Shown: positions 26,446 to 36,193 of the stretch, piece by piece
Layout of the letters: each line of letters opens with the position of its first letter
Numbering within the stretch: the first letter of the stretch is position 1
Assembly: GCA_937868185.1 (NCBI GenBank)
Contig: CALMMG010000002.1
Span: 1 to 64,000 of the forward strand
Origin: an uncultured Pseudomonadota bacterium
GTDB taxonomy: Bacteria > Desulfobacterota > Desulfobulbia > Desulfobulbales > Desulfurivibrionaceae
DNA length: 64,000 bases
Direction of reading: 5' to 3'
Translations under genes and position numbers: made by a program
The notes under the pieces: generated by a model
Databases searched by the model: none
What the model was told of the DNA's origin: nothing
What the model saw: the letters and a program-made list of their open reading frames with translations, nothing else

Positions 26446-27771
26446 ATGAATATCATGGCGCAGAGCAAAAAAAAAATTGCCATCACCACCCTCGGCTGTA
26501 AGGTCAACCAGTTTGAGTCGGCGGCCTTCCTCTCGGAACTTGCCCAGCGGGAGGTGGAGCTGGTTCCTTTTTCCAGCCCGGCAGAGATTTATATCATCAA
26601 TACCTGCGCGGTGACGGCCAGGGCGGAAGTCCAGTCACGCCAGCTGATCCGTCAAGCCTTGCGTACCAATCCAGAGGCCCGGTTGATTGTGACCGGCTGT
26701 TATGCGCAGATTGCTGCCCAGGAGATTCTCGATATCGCCGACAGCCCTATCTGTATCGTGGGCAACGGTTGCAAGCACCGTTTGGTGGACGTGGCCCTGG
26801 CCGATCGGCACTGTGATCTGGAAATGCATCTGGGCGATATCGCGGGGCATAAGGAAATCTGCCCCCTCACCGTCACCAGTTTCGGTGCCCGGAGGACCAG
26901 GGCCTACCTCAAGGTGCAGGACGGCTGCAACAGTTTCTGTTCCTATTGTATCGTGCCCTATGCCCGGGGGCGCAGTCGAAGCCTTGCCTTGGATAAGGTT
27001 GTGGCCCAGGCCGAAATCTTTGCCGACCAGGGGTACAAAGAACAGGTCCTCACTGGCATCCATCTCGGGCATTATGGCCGGGATCTTACTCCCAAGACCA
27101 ATCTGTGTGAGTTGCTGGCGCGGCTTTTAGCCCGGAATCTGCCGGTGCGTTATCGCTTGAGTTCCTTGGAACCCACCGAGATCACGGAGGAGCTCCTGAC
27201 CATCATGGCTGAATCTCCCGCGGTTATGCCCTATCTGCATATTCCCTTGCAAAGCGGGGATGACCGGATCTTGCAGCGGATGAACCGCAACTATAATGCC
27301 GCCACCTTTGCCACCGTCGTGGAAAACAGTGTGGCCCGCTTGCCCGATGTGGCCATCGGTGTGGATGTGCTGGTTGGTTTTCCTGGCGAGGATGAGGGGG
27401 CTTTCCGCAACACCTATAACCTGATCGAGTCGCTGCCGGTGAGCTATCTTCATGTGTTCCCCTATTCGAAAAGACCGGGAACCCCGGCCGCCACCATGCC
27501 TGATCAGGTGGTCAAGGCGGACAAAGAGGAAAGGGTTGCGCTCCTGAGGGATTTGGATCATAAAAAACGAACCGCTTTTTTCCGTCACCATTTGGGCAGT
27601 CTCCGACAGGTATTGGTGGAAAAACGCAAGCAGGGCTGCCTGTTGCGGGGCTATACCGACAATTATATCCCGGTTTCATTTGAGGGAAACAACGCCCTGG
27701 TGAACCAGCTGGTTCCGGTGCGTCTGGAAGAACTTATGGCAGACGGGGTGCTGGGTAAGGTTGTGACCTGA
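26446..27771 (+). CDS. mtaB: tRNA t6A37 methylthiotransferase MtaB
   Basis: Radical-SAM enzyme converting t6A37 to ms2t6A in ANN-decoding tRNAs. The N-terminal domain has the second-cluster cysteines in TTLGCKVNQFES, INTCAVTARAE and VTGCYAQIAA; the SAM cluster motif is CNSFCSYCIVPYARG, and a TRAM-like C-terminal domain follows. The KVNQFES and the GCKVNQ style mark MtaB rather than MiaB or RimO. 441 aa. The start may be M1 (26446) or M4 (26455). Confidence 0.93.
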   Translation: MNIMAQSKKKIAITTLGCKVNQFESAAFLSELAQREVELVPFSSPAEIYIINTCAVTARAEVQSRQLIRQALRTNPEARLIVTGCYAQIAAQEILDIADSPICIVGNGCKHRLVDVALADRHCDLEMHLGDIAGHKEICPLTVTSFGARRTRAYLKVQDGCNSFCSYCIVPYARGRSRSLALDKVVAQAEIFADQGYKEQVLTGIHLGHYGRDLTPKTNLCELLARLLARNLPVRYRLSSLEPTEITEELLTIMAESPAVMPYLHIPLQSGDDRILQRMNRNYNAATFATVVENSVARLPDVAIGVDVLVGFPGEDEGAFRNTYNLIESLPVSYLHVFPYSKRPGTPAATMPDQVVKADKEERVALLRDLDHKKRTAFFRHHLGSLRQVLVEKRKQGCLLRGYTDNYIPVSFEGNNALVNQLVPVRLEELMADGVLGKVVT

Positions 27772-27799
27772 TTGACGTGTTTTTAAAATAAAATATGTT
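27772..27799 (+). promoter_or_regulatory. Possible sigma-70 promoter for cinA-recA
   Basis: TTGACG (27772-27777), 16-base spacer, TATGTT (27794-27799), directly after the mtaB stop and 13 bp before the cinA start. I see no recognisable LexA box. Confidence 0.45.
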
Positions 27800-27812
27800 G
27801 TAATAGGTTGTT

Positions 27813-29075
27813 ATGATTGGGGAAATAATTGCCATCGGCGATGAGCTCACCTCTGGGAGTGTGCTGAACACCACCAGCTATTTCGCGGCCAGCCATCTTT
27901 TTGCTGCAGGCCACGAGATGTTGGCCATGACCACCATCGGGGATGATCCGGAGGTCATTGGCCGCACCTTGCAACAGGCTTTGCAACGGGCGGATTTTAT
28001 TGTTGTCACCGGCGGCTTGGGCCCGACCACCGATGATTTGACCAATGCCGCAGTTTCTTCGGCCCTTGACCGGCCATCTACCTTTTATCCGGAAATATTC
28101 AAGAAAATCCAGGCGTATGGCACCAGTCTGCCGACTGGTCAGCAGCTCTCCCTGGAAAAACTCGCCTGGCTGCCAGCGGGTGCCCATGCCCTGCACACGG
28201 AAGCAAAGATGGCCGGGTATTTTCTGGTTCAGGATGGCAAGCCCATCTTCTTTCTCCCAGGGGTGCCGCAGGAGATGAAGGATCTGCTCCTGGAAACGGT
28301 GATCACCCGGTTGGCTGTCTGGGAAGGCGAGGCGGTCCGTCAGGTGCGCCAGAAGGTGTACAAGGTGGTGGGGTTGGTTGAGTCGGAGATCAATCGGAAG
28401 CTAGCCCATCTTGAAGGCCGTGATCCACGGGTGCGGATTGGCTATTACCCAGTGTTTCCTGAGGTGCATGTCAGTCTGACCGTTACCGGGCCTTCAAGTC
28501 AGGAGGTCGAGTCTGTTTTTAAGAAATATGACGGGCAGATGGCATCCTTTCTTGGTGATTGTTGTTACGGTTCAGGGCGTGATACCCTGGAGGGCGTAGT
28601 GGGGAGCTTGCTTGCTGGGCGTGGCCAGACAGTGGCCGTGGCGGAATCGTGCACCGGTGGACTCATCGCTCATACCCTGACCAAAATCGCCGGGAGTTCC
28701 GCTTATTTTTCGGGAGGGGTGGTGGCCTACAGCGATGCCCTGAAGGAGCGGTTGCTCGGGGTCAGTCGGGAGATCATTTTGCGCTCTGGCGCGGTCAGTG
28801 CGGAAACCGCCAGGGCCATGGCCGAAGGGATGCGACGGGTGACCCCTGTTGACCATGCCCTTGCTGTTACCGGCATTGCCGGACCCAGCGGTGGGAGCGA
28901 AGACAAACCTGTGGGCACGGTCTATTTCGGTCTGGCCAGCCCGGACAAGACCCAGACCTATCTCTTTCATTTTTCCGGGGAGCGGACCCAGGTGCAGGCT
29001 CTGGCCAGTCAGACGGCGCTGGATCTTTTGCGTCGTCATCTGCTTGGTCTTGATAATGGATGCAGGACAGTGTAA
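27813..29075 (+). CDS. cinA: CinA, competence/damage-inducible protein with NMN deamidase domain
   Basis: Two-domain protein: an N-terminal MoaB/MogA-like domain with VTGGLGPTTDDLTNAAV and a C-terminal PncC domain with AVAESCTGGLIAHTLTKIAG and VTGIAGPSGGSEDKPVGTV, which deamidates nicotinamide mononucleotide in pyridine-nucleotide recycling. 420 aa is typical. It lies 42 bp before recA in the widely conserved cinA-recA pairing; a weak AGG precedes the ATG. Confidence 0.95.
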   Translation: MIGEIIAIGDELTSGSVLNTTSYFAASHLFAAGHEMLAMTTIGDDPEVIGRTLQQALQRADFIVVTGGLGPTTDDLTNAAVSSALDRPSTFYPEIFKKIQAYGTSLPTGQQLSLEKLAWLPAGAHALHTEAKMAGYFLVQDGKPIFFLPGVPQEMKDLLLETVITRLAVWEGEAVRQVRQKVYKVVGLVESEINRKLAHLEGRDPRVRIGYYPVFPEVHVSLTVTGPSSQEVESVFKKYDGQMASFLGDCCYGSGRDTLEGVVGSLLAGRGQTVAVAESCTGGLIAHTLTKIAGSSAYFSGGVVAYSDALKERLLGVSREIILRSGAVSAETARAMAEGMRRVTPVDHALAVTGIAGPSGGSEDKPVGTVYFGLASPDKTQTYLFHFSGERTQVQALASQTALDLLRRHLLGLDNGCRTV

Positions 29076-29117
29076 AACGAACCGACGATAATTCATCCTA
29101 CTTGGAGACTTAACAAC

Positions 29118-30158
29118 ATGGCCATTGCCGAAGATAAGAGCAAAACCCTTGATACCGCGATTTTTCAGATACAGAAGCAGTTCGGCAAGGGATCGATCAT
29201 GCGGCTCGGTACCGATGAGCGGGAAGCGGTGGCGGTCATATCGACTGGCAGCCTGAGTATCGATATTGCCACCGGGGTCGGCGGTGTGGCCCGGGGGAGG
29301 ATAACGGAAATCTACGGGCCGGAATCTTCCGGGAAGACAACCTTGGCCCTGCATATTATCGCCGAGGCCCAGAAGGCCGGAGGCAGTGCCGCCTTCATCG
29401 ATGCCGAGCATGCTCTGGACATCAGCTATGCCGAGCGCCTCGGGGTCAAGGTTGACGATCTTCTGGTCTCTCAGCCTGATTATGGTGAGCAGGCCTTGGA
29501 GATCGCTGAGATCCTTATTCGCAGCGGGGCGGTGGATGTCATTGTCGTGGACTCGGTGGCAGCCCTGGTGCCCAAGGCGGAGATTGACGGCAACGCCGGG
29601 GATTCCCATGTTGGCCTTCAAGCCAGACTTATGTCCCAGGCGATGCGCAAGCTCACCGGGGTGCTCAAACGCACCAATACCGCGATCATCTTTATCAACC
29701 AGATCCGGATGAAGATCGGGGTCATGTTCGGGAGTCCGGAAACCACCACCGGCGGCAACGCCCTTAAGTTTTACAGCTCGCTTCGTCTCGATATCCGGCG
29801 GAAGGAAGCCATTAAAGACGGGCAGGAGGTGATCGGTAACCGGACCAAGGTCAAGGTGGTGAAAAACAAAATGGCCCCGCCCTTCAAGGAGGCGGAGTTC
29901 GACATTATCTATGGAGAAGGCGTTTCCAAGGTTGGGGATCTGCTCGATCTCGCAACGGCCCAAGATATTGTCGAGAAAAGCGGCGCTTGGTATTCTTATA
30001 ATGGCGAGCGCATCGGCCAGGGGAGGGAGAATTCCAAGCTCTTCCTGAAGGAGCATCCAGAGCTGTGCGATGATATTGAAAGAAAGGTGCGCCTGGGGTA
30101 TGGTTTGCCAACGGTGGGTGAAAAAGGCCCGGTTGCAAAGGCTGCAGTAGCCGACTGA
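29118..30158 (+). CDS. recA: Recombinase RecA
   Basis: Strand-exchange and SOS co-protease ATPase. Walker [19 protein letters not shown], Walker B region [16 protein letters not shown]1/L2 loops ([26 protein letters not shown]) and a short C-terminal tail are all present in 346 aa. GGAG lies upstream of the ATG. recX, which often follows recA, is missing: alaS comes next. Confidence 0.98.
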   Translation: MAIAEDKSKTLDTAIFQIQKQFGKGSIMRLGTDEREAVAVISTGSLSIDIATGVGGVARGRITEIYGPESSGKTTLALHIIAEAQKAGGSAAFIDAEHALDISYAERLGVKVDDLLVSQPDYGEQALEIAEILIRSGAVDVIVVDSVAALVPKAEIDGNAGDSHVGLQARLMSQAMRKLTGVLKRTNTAIIFINQIRMKIGVMFGSPETTTGGNALKFYSSLRLDIRRKEAIKDGQEVIGNRTKVKVVKNKMAPPFKEAEFDIIYGEGVSKVGDLLDLATAQDIVEKSGAWYSYNGERIGQGRENSKLFLKEHPELCDDIERKVRLGYGLPTVGEKGPVAKAAVAD

Positions 30159-30186
30159 TTTGAGTGAGGCAGAAAATATTTTTTCA

Positions 30187-30216
30187 AGAAGCGGGATGCG
30201 CAGGCGTTCCGCTTCT
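30187..30216 (+). other. Hairpin between recA and alaS
   Basis: AGAAGCGGGA and TTCCGCTTCT can form a 10-bp stem with one G-U pair and a 10-nt loop. The T-tract after it is poor (GTAATTT), so it may be a weak terminator, an attenuator in the alaS leader, or a processing signal. Confidence 0.35.
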
Positions 30217-30237
30217 GTAATTTGAAGGAATGTACCA

Positions 30238-32886
30238 ATGACCGGAAACGACATACGCAAGCGATTTTTGACCTACTTTGCCGACAAGGGTCATACGGTG
30301 GTGGAAAGTTCTGGCTTAGTGCCCCACGACGACCCGACTCTGTTGTTCGTCAATGCCGGGATGGTCCAGTTTAAGCGAGTCTTCATGGGCGAGGACAAGC
30401 GTGACTACACGCGGGCCACAACCTGCCAGCGCTGTGTGCGAGCAGGCGGCAAGCATAATGATCTGGAGAATGTGGGCTACACTGCCCGCCACCATACCTT
30501 TTTCGAGATGCTCGGCAATTTTTCCTTTGGCGATTATTTCAAAAAAGACGCCATCCATTATGCCTGGGATTTTCTCACCAAGGAGGTCGGGCTGGATCCG
30601 CAGAAGCTCTGGGTCTCGGTGTTTGACGACGATGATGAGGCCTTTGGACTCTGGGAAAAGGTCAAAGATTTGCCCCAGGGCCGCATTGTTCGAATGGGGG
30701 AAAAGGACAACTTTTGGGCCATGGGCGACACCGGCCCCTGCGGCCCCTGCTCGGAGATCCACATCGACCAGGGAGCGGAAGCGGGGTGCGGCAGGCCCGA
30801 TTGCAAGCTCGGCTGTGACTGCGACCGGTTTCTGGAGATCTGGAATCTGGTGTTCATGCAGTTCAATCGGGGTGAAGACGGCACCCTGACCCCGCTGCCC
30901 AAGCCGAGCATCGACACCGGCATGGGCCTTGAGCGCATTGCCGCCGTGACCCAAGGGAAATTCACCAACTACGATTCCGATCTGTTTGCCGGGATCATCG
31001 CCGCCATCGCCGGTGCTGCCGGAGTAAAATACGGAGAGGATACTGCGGTGAACACGGCTCTGCGGGTTATCGCCGACCACAGCCGGGCCACCACCTTTCT
31101 CGTGGCCGACGGGGTGTTGCCTTCCAACGAGGGCCGGGGCTACGTGCTCCGTCGCATCATGCGTCGGGCCATCCGCTTTGGGCGTTCTCTCGGGTTGAAA
31201 AAACCCTTTTTGGCCGGAATCACCGAGGCGGTCATCGTCGAGATGGGCGAGGCCTATCCCCATCTTCAGGGGGCGCGGGAGCTCTTGGCCAAGGTGGTCT
31301 ACAATGAGGAGGTGCGCTTCCTGGAAACCCTGGACCATGGTCTGGCCATGCTCCACCAGGAGATGAAGCGCTTGCAGGAGGGTGGTGAAAAGGAGGTGGC
31401 CGGGGAGTTCATCTTTAAGCTCTACGATACCTTCGGTTTTCCTGTGGACATCGTTAAGGATATCGCCATTGAAAAGGGTATGCTGGCGGACGAGGTCGGA
31501 TTCAATGCGGCCATGGAAGTGCAACGCAATCAATCCAAAAAATCATGGAAAGCCACTTCGCTGGCCGAAATGGGTCCAGGGGTTCGTGCCTTGCTGGACA
31601 AGGGGGTGCGCACCCGGTTTGTCGGTTACGAGACGCGGCACCAACGAGGGATCATCAGCGGGCTGGTGAGCGCTGGCGGCGTCAGCCTTGAACAGGTGGG
31701 AACCGGAGAGCAGTTCTCCCTGGTTTGCCCGGAAACCCCGTTTTATGCCGAGTCCGGTGGGCAGAGTGGCGACCGGGGCATGATCATTGGGCCGCAGGGC
31801 AAGGTCAGGGTGGAAAATACCGTGGCCGTGGGGGATGGGCTCATTCTTCATCAGGCCGAGGTTATCGAGGGCAGTCTGGCCCTTGGCGAGACCGTCGAGC
31901 TCAAGGTGGCGGAAGGCCAGCGTCAGCGCACGGCCAATAATCATACGGCGACCCATCTCTTGCAGGCTGCTCTGCGCGAGGTGTTGGGCGAGCATGTGAA
32001 GCAGGCCGGCTCCCTGGTCAATCCGCAGCGACTCCGCTTTGATTTTACCCATTTTTCGCCCCTCACCCGTGAAGAGCTTGCCCGGGTGGAAAAGATTGTC
32101 AATGCGGCTATTCGGGCCAATGCCCAAGTGTCCACCGCAGTGCTTGACCGGGAGGAAGCCATTAAAGGCGGGGCCACGGCCCTGTTTGGCGAGAAATATG
32201 AGGCCAGTGTCCGGGTTGTTTCCGTGGGGGACATCAGTAAAGAGTTGTGCGGTGGTACCCATGTGGGCGGGACCGGGGAGATCGGTCTGTTTAAGATCCT
32301 GACGGAAAGCGGCATAGCCGCTGGAGTGCGCCGGATCGAGGCGGTAACAGGCCCTGGCGCCATGGAGCGCTTCCAGCAGATCGAGGCGCAGCTGGGAATG
32401 CTTGCGGCAAAACTTAAGACCTCCCCGGAGGAATTGCTCGGTAAACTGGAAAAAATGCTGGCCCGCCAGAAAGAGCTGGAGCGGGAAGTGAGCCGGTTGA
32501 CCGCGAATCTTTCCGTTAATGATTTGGAGTCCATGCTTGGCAACGCCCAGGAGATCGCTGGGGTAAAAGTGGTCATCGCCCAGATCGCCATGGATTCCGC
32601 GAAAACTATGCGGGAGGTCGGCGATAAGGTGCGGGACGGACTGGGGAGCGGTATCGCTGTTTTAGGTGGTGTTTTTGAAGGAAAGGTGAGCCTATTGGCC
32701 ATGGTCACCAAGGATTTGAATACCCGGTTCCATGCTGGTCAGATTGTGAAAGAGGTGGCGGCCATGGTGGGCGGGAGCGGGGGCGGACGAGCTGACATGG
32801 CTCAGGCTGGGGGAACCATGGCGGATAAATTGCCAGAGGCGCTTTTGGCGGTGCCTGGCATCATTATCGGGCAGGGAAGCAAATAA
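30238..32886 (+). CDS. alaS: Alanyl-tRNA synthetase AlaS
   Basis: Full-length 882-aa class IIc synthetase. The aminoacylation core (VNAGMVQFKRVF, RHHTFFEMLGNFSFGDY), the editing-domain zinc site HTATHLLQAAL with CGGTHVGGTGEIG, and the C-terminal DHHA1 domain (GSGGGRADMAQAGG) are intact. An extra Cys-rich insertion (CGRPDCKLGCDCDRF) in the core is seen in some bacterial AlaRS. GAAGGAATGTACCA precedes the ATG. It ends the recA-alaS run. Confidence 0.98.
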   Translation: MTGNDIRKRFLTYFADKGHTVVESSGLVPHDDPTLLFVNAGMVQFKRVFMGEDKRDYTRATTCQRCVRAGGKHNDLENVGYTARHHTFFEMLGNFSFGDYFKKDAIHYAWDFLTKEVGLDPQKLWVSVFDDDDEAFGLWEKVKDLPQGRIVRMGEKDNFWAMGDTGPCGPCSEIHIDQGAEAGCGRPDCKLGCDCDRFLEIWNLVFMQFNRGEDGTLTPLPKPSIDTGMGLERIAAVTQGKFTNYDSDLFAGIIAAIAGAAGVKYGEDTAVNTALRVIADHSRATTFLVADGVLPSNEGRGYVLRRIMRRAIRFGRSLGLKKPFLAGITEAVIVEMGEAYPHLQGARELLAKVVYNEEVRFLETLDHGLAMLHQEMKRLQEGGEKEVAGEFIFKLYDTFGFPVDIVKDIAIEKGMLADEVGFNAAMEVQRNQSKKSWKATSLAEMGPGVRALLDKGVRTRFVGYETRHQRGIISGLVSAGGVSLEQVGTGEQFSLVCPETPFYAESGGQSGDRGMIIGPQGKVRVENTVAVGDGLILHQAEVIEGSLALGETVELKVAEGQRQRTANNHTATHLLQAALREVLGEHVKQAGSLVNPQRLRFDFTHFSPLTREELARVEKIVNAAIRANAQVSTAVLDREEAIKGGATALFGEKYEASVRVVSVGDISKELCGGTHVGGTGEIGLFKILTESGIAAGVRRIEAVTGPGAMERFQQIEAQLGMLAAKLKTSPEELLGKLEKMLARQKELEREVSRLTANLSVNDLESMLGNAQEIAGVKVVIAQIAMDSAKTMREVGDKVRDGLGSGIAVLGGVFEGKVSLLAMVTKDLNTRFHAGQIVKEVAAMVGGSGGGRADMAQAGGTMADKLPEALLAVPGIIIGQGSK

Positions 32887-32962
32887 TACCAACTACCTGT
32901 TGGGTTCAATTTCTGGAGAAATACTCAGGGAGAAAACCGGGAAAAAGCAGCGGGGAAATGTA

Positions 32963-32991
32963 TTGACATGCAAAAAAAATTCGATTAGAAC
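32963..32991 (+). promoter_or_regulatory. Sigma-70-type promoter of the F1 ATP synthase operon
   Basis: A perfect -35 TTGACA (32963-32968), 17-base A-rich spacer and TAGAAC (32986-32991), then an A/T-rich leader of about 90 bp before the first gene. A second A/T-rich -10-like stretch (TATATTAA) lies further down the leader. Confidence 0.55.
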
Positions 32992-33081
32992 CGTTCAATT
33001 GTTAATGAATCGGGATTCATTTCATACGCACATACTAAGAATTTTTTATATATTAATTGTAAAGAAAAACGGGGGCCAGTA

Positions 33082-33507
33082 ATGATTACCATCGACCTGA
33101 CCATGCTCATTCAGATTGCCAATATGCTCTTGCTTATTGTCGTCCTGAATGCAGTCTTGTACAAACCGATTCGCTCAATCATTGAAGAGCGACAGAAGAA
33201 GATCGGCGGCCTTGATGAGGGCATTGATCAATTCAAGAAGAATGCTGTGTTGCGGCAAGATGAGTTTGGCCAGAAGATGAAGGATGCCAGGATCAGAGCT
33301 AAAAAAGAGTTTGAAGCTGCTCGAAATGCAGCTCTTGCCGAAAGTACGGAAAAATTGGCTGGTGTCCGCAAGGAGGTTGACGCGCAGAAAACCGGGCAAC
33401 TTGCTGAAATAGAAAAGCAGTTTGCCGTAGCCCAGTCCGAGCTGCAGGGGCAGATTTCTGGTTTTGCCAGCGAAATGGCGGGCAAGGTTTTGGGGAGGGC
33501 TCTGTAA
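33082..33507 (+). CDS. atpF': F-type ATP synthase subunit b' (F0 stator)
   Basis: A 141-residue stalk subunit: one N-terminal membrane helix (LIQIANMLLLIVVLNAVLY) followed by KPIRSIIEERQKKI and a long charged coiled coil. It is the first of two b-type genes; heterodimeric b/b' stators are common in Desulfobacterota and phototrophs. The next gene starts directly after its stop codon. Confidence 0.9.
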   Translation: MITIDLTMLIQIANMLLLIVVLNAVLYKPIRSIIEERQKKIGGLDEGIDQFKKNAVLRQDEFGQKMKDARIRAKKEFEAARNAALAESTEKLAGVRKEVDAQKTGQLAEIEKQFAVAQSELQGQISGFASEMAGKVLGRAL

Positions 33508-34107
33508 ATGAAGAAACTATCTTGGAAAAAAACCGGAACTACCGCATTGTCTGTACTGGTGGTGCTGAGCTTTGCCGCAGCGGCATATGCCTCCGAAGCC
33601 GGTGGACACAGCGCGGCCATTCCTAGAGAGAAATGGCTGGATCTCTTGTACCGAACCACGAACTTCGCTGGTCTGGCCTTTATTCTGGTGTTCTTTCTGA
33701 AGAAACCCTTTGCCGATGGCTTGAGTAGTCGGCGGGATGGGATTAAAGATCAACTTGAGGCCCTGGAGTCCAGAAAGGCCGAAGCAGAGCAGATGTATAA
33801 AGAGGCCGAGGCCAAGCTTGCCAGGCTCGATGATGAGGTGAATGCCATCATTACCGAAGCGGTTAAGCAGGGAGAGGCAGAGAAGGCAAAGATCATTACC
33901 GATGCCGAACGCAATGCCGGGGATATCAAGCGGCAGGCAGAGATGGCGGTGGCCCATGAGCTTGCCGAGGCCAAGACCCGACTGAAGGGTGAGATTGCCG
34001 AACAAGCTGTGCTGCTGGCGGAAGAGCTGGTTAAAAAGAATATTCAGCCTGCGGATCAGAGCAGGATGGTTGAGCTGTCTCTTGATAAGGTGGGAGGTAT
34101 TCAGTGA
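33508..34107 (+). CDS. atpF: F-type ATP synthase subunit b
   Basis: A 199-residue stalk subunit. Unusually it begins with a signal-like hydrophobic stretch (TTALSVLVVLSFAAAAYASEA), then the membrane anchor TTNFAGLAFILVFFLKKPFADGL and a long Lys/Glu/Ala coiled coil ending in the delta-binding tail. The doubled hydrophobic N terminus could be a cleaved signal peptide or a second helix. It is adjacent to b' without a gap and overlaps atpH by four bases (ATGA). Confidence 0.9.
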   Translation: MKKLSWKKTGTTALSVLVVLSFAAAAYASEAGGHSAAIPREKWLDLLYRTTNFAGLAFILVFFLKKPFADGLSSRRDGIKDQLEALESRKAEAEQMYKEAEAKLARLDDEVNAIITEAVKQGEAEKAKIITDAERNAGDIKRQAEMAVAHELAEAKTRLKGEIAEQAVLLAEELVKKNIQPADQSRMVELSLDKVGGIQ

Positions 34108-34649
34108 AGAATACAGTATTAGCCAAACGGTACGCCAAGGCGCTGTTTGCTGTCGGTAAGGAAGGAAATGCCTTCGCGGATTTCACCAAGACCCTCAATG
34201 CCATGGCCGAGCTCTTTGCCGGCATGCCCGAGGTTTCCGATGCCCTGACCAACCCGCTCTATCCGGTTGAGGCGCGGGAAAAGGTTATGGAGCATCTTTT
34301 GGCTTCCATGCAGGTTTCTCAGGTTCTGGGCAATTTTTTCAAGCTGCTGGTGCAGAAAAAACGTGCGAATATCCTGCCCGACATCGCCACGGTATTTCAG
34401 GCGATGGTCGATGCGGATAACAATATGTGTCAGGGGACGGTGGTTTCGGCCATGGAGCTGACCCCAGAACTCAGTGCAAAGGTTAAGGCAACATTGGAAA
34501 AAATAACCGGCAAGCAGGTCGTCCTTACGGCCCAGGTCGATCCGTCCATTATCGGTGGGATCGTGGCCAAGGTCGGTGATTTGGTGCTCGATGGAAGCAT
34601 CCGATCACAGCTGGCTGGTTTAAAAGAATCCATTAAGGGGAGTGAATAA
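34104..34649 (+). CDS. atpH: ATP synthase subunit delta
   Basis: F1 delta (OSCP-like), which ties the b stalk to the top of the alpha3beta3 hexamer. 181 aa; N-terminal [15 protein letters not shown] and C-terminal [26 protein letters not shown] are the family signatures. Overlaps atpF by ATGA. Confidence 0.95.
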   Translation: MKNTVLAKRYAKALFAVGKEGNAFADFTKTLNAMAELFAGMPEVSDALTNPLYPVEAREKVMEHLLASMQVSQVLGNFFKLLVQKKRANILPDIATVFQAMVDADNNMCQGTVVSAMELTPELSAKVKATLEKITGKQVVLTAQVDPSIIGGIVAKVGDLVLDGSIRSQLAGLKESIKGSE

Positions 34650-34654
34650 GACAA

Positions 34655-36178
34655 ATGCAGATCAAAGCCGAAGAGATCAGTCAAATCATCAAGGGGCAGA
34701 TCAAGGATTACGAAAGTAAAGTTGATCTGAGTGAAACCGGCACCGTAATCTCCGTTGGTGACGGTATCGCTCGTGTGTACGGGGTTGAGAAGTGCATGGC
34801 CATGGAGCTGCTGGAGTTTCCCGGCGGCGTTCTGGGCATCGCCTTGAACCTTGAAGCGGACAACGTTGGTTGTGCGCTTCTTGGTGACGTGCGGAAGATC
34901 AAGGAAGGCGACACCGTAAAACGGACTGGCCGTATTGCAGAGGTTCCTGTCGGTCCTGAGATGGAAGGCCGCGTTGTTGACGGCGTGGGTACCCCCATCG
35001 ACGGGCAGGGTCCGCTCAATGCCAAGCACTCCTCCAAGATCGAGGTTTTGGCTCCCGGCGTTATCGCCAGAAAGTCTGTTCACGAGCCCTGCTACACCGG
35101 CGCTAAGGCGGTTGACGCCATGACCCCGGTTGGCCGTGGCCAACGTGAGTTGGTCATCGGCGATCGTCAGATCGGCAAGACCGCTCTCTGCGTTGATGCG
35201 ATTATCGCCCAGAAATACACCGACGTGCACTGCGTCTATGTGGCCATCGGCCAGAAGAAATCAACGGTGGCCTTGGTTGTTGAGGCCCTCCGTAAGCATG
35301 GCGCCATGGAATATACCACCGTGGTCGCCGCCTGCGCCTCCGATCCGGCACCCATGCAGTATGTCGCCGCTTTTGCCGGTTGCGCCATGGGTGAGTACTT
35401 CCGTGACAATGGCCAGCACGCGCTGATCATCTATGACGATCTTTCCAAGCAGGCGGTATCCTACCGTGAGCTCTCCCTGCTCCTTCGTCGTCCGCCGGGT
35501 CGTGAAGCATACCCCGGTGACATCTTCTTCAACCACTCCCGTCTGCTGGAGCGTTCTTGTAAGGTGAACGATGCCCTGGGCGCCGGTTCTCTTACCGCCC
35601 TGCCCATCATCGAGACCCAGGCCGGTGATGTTTCTGCCTTTATTCCCACCAACGTTATCTCCATCACCGATGGTCAGGTTTACCTTGAGCCCAACCTCTT
35701 CTTCGCCGGTGTTCGTCCCGCGATCAACGTCGGTCTCTCCGTATCCCGCGTAGGTGGTGCGGCCCAGGTTAAGGCCATGAAGCAGGTTGCCGGTACCCTT
35801 CGTCTGGATCTGGCCCAGTATCGTGAGCTCGCTGCCTTTGCAGGTTTTGGTTCCGATCTTGATGCCGCCACCCAGGCGCAGTTGACCCGTGGCGCCCGTC
35901 TGGTTGAGATCCTGAAGCAGCCCCAGTATCAGCCGCTGCCCATGGAAAAACAGATCTGCATCCTCTTTGCCGGTACCCGTGGCTATCTCGATACCCTGCC
36001 TGTTGATTCCTTGGCTGAGTATGAGCAGCAGCTCTATGCCCATATCGAGAAAAACCAGCCGAGCATCTACGATGACCTGAAAGAGAAGCAGGCCATTGAT
36101 GCCGCTCTGGAAGAGAAGATCAGGGCCACTTTGCAGGCTTTCGGGGAATCTTTCAAGGCTGCCAAAGGCCTTAAATAA
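34655..36178 (+). CDS. atpA: ATP synthase subunit alpha
   Basis: Non-catalytic nucleotide-binding subunit of F1, 507 aa. P-loop GDRQIGKT at 169-176 carries Ile173 where Thr is usual. The Arg finger region is intact ([19 protein letters not shown]), as is [20 protein letters not shown]. The coding sequence uses a narrow set of codons compared with neighbours, as expected for a highly expressed gene. It lies five bases after atpH. Confidence 0.98.
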   Translation: MQIKAEEISQIIKGQIKDYESKVDLSETGTVISVGDGIARVYGVEKCMAMELLEFPGGVLGIALNLEADNVGCALLGDVRKIKEGDTVKRTGRIAEVPVGPEMEGRVVDGVGTPIDGQGPLNAKHSSKIEVLAPGVIARKSVHEPCYTGAKAVDAMTPVGRGQRELVIGDRQIGKTALCVDAIIAQKYTDVHCVYVAIGQKKSTVALVVEALRKHGAMEYTTVVAACASDPAPMQYVAAFAGCAMGEYFRDNGQHALIIYDDLSKQAVSYRELSLLLRRPPGREAYPGDIFFNHSRLLERSCKVNDALGAGSLTALPIIETQAGDVSAFIPTNVISITDGQVYLEPNLFFAGVRPAINVGLSVSRVGGAAQVKAMKQVAGTLRLDLAQYRELAAFAGFGSDLDAATQAQLTRGARLVEILKQPQYQPLPMEKQICILFAGTRGYLDTLPVDSLAEYEQQLYAHIEKNQPSIYDDLKEKQAIDAALEEKIRATLQAFGESFKAAKGLK

Positions 36179-36193
36179 GGGGGGTAAGGTCTC

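Noticed and set aside
28572..30260. Long minus-strand open frame (562 codons) opposite cinA and recA
   Set aside because: No family resemblance; it mirrors the strong codon bias of the sense genes, which leaves few stops on the opposite strand in GC-rich DNA.
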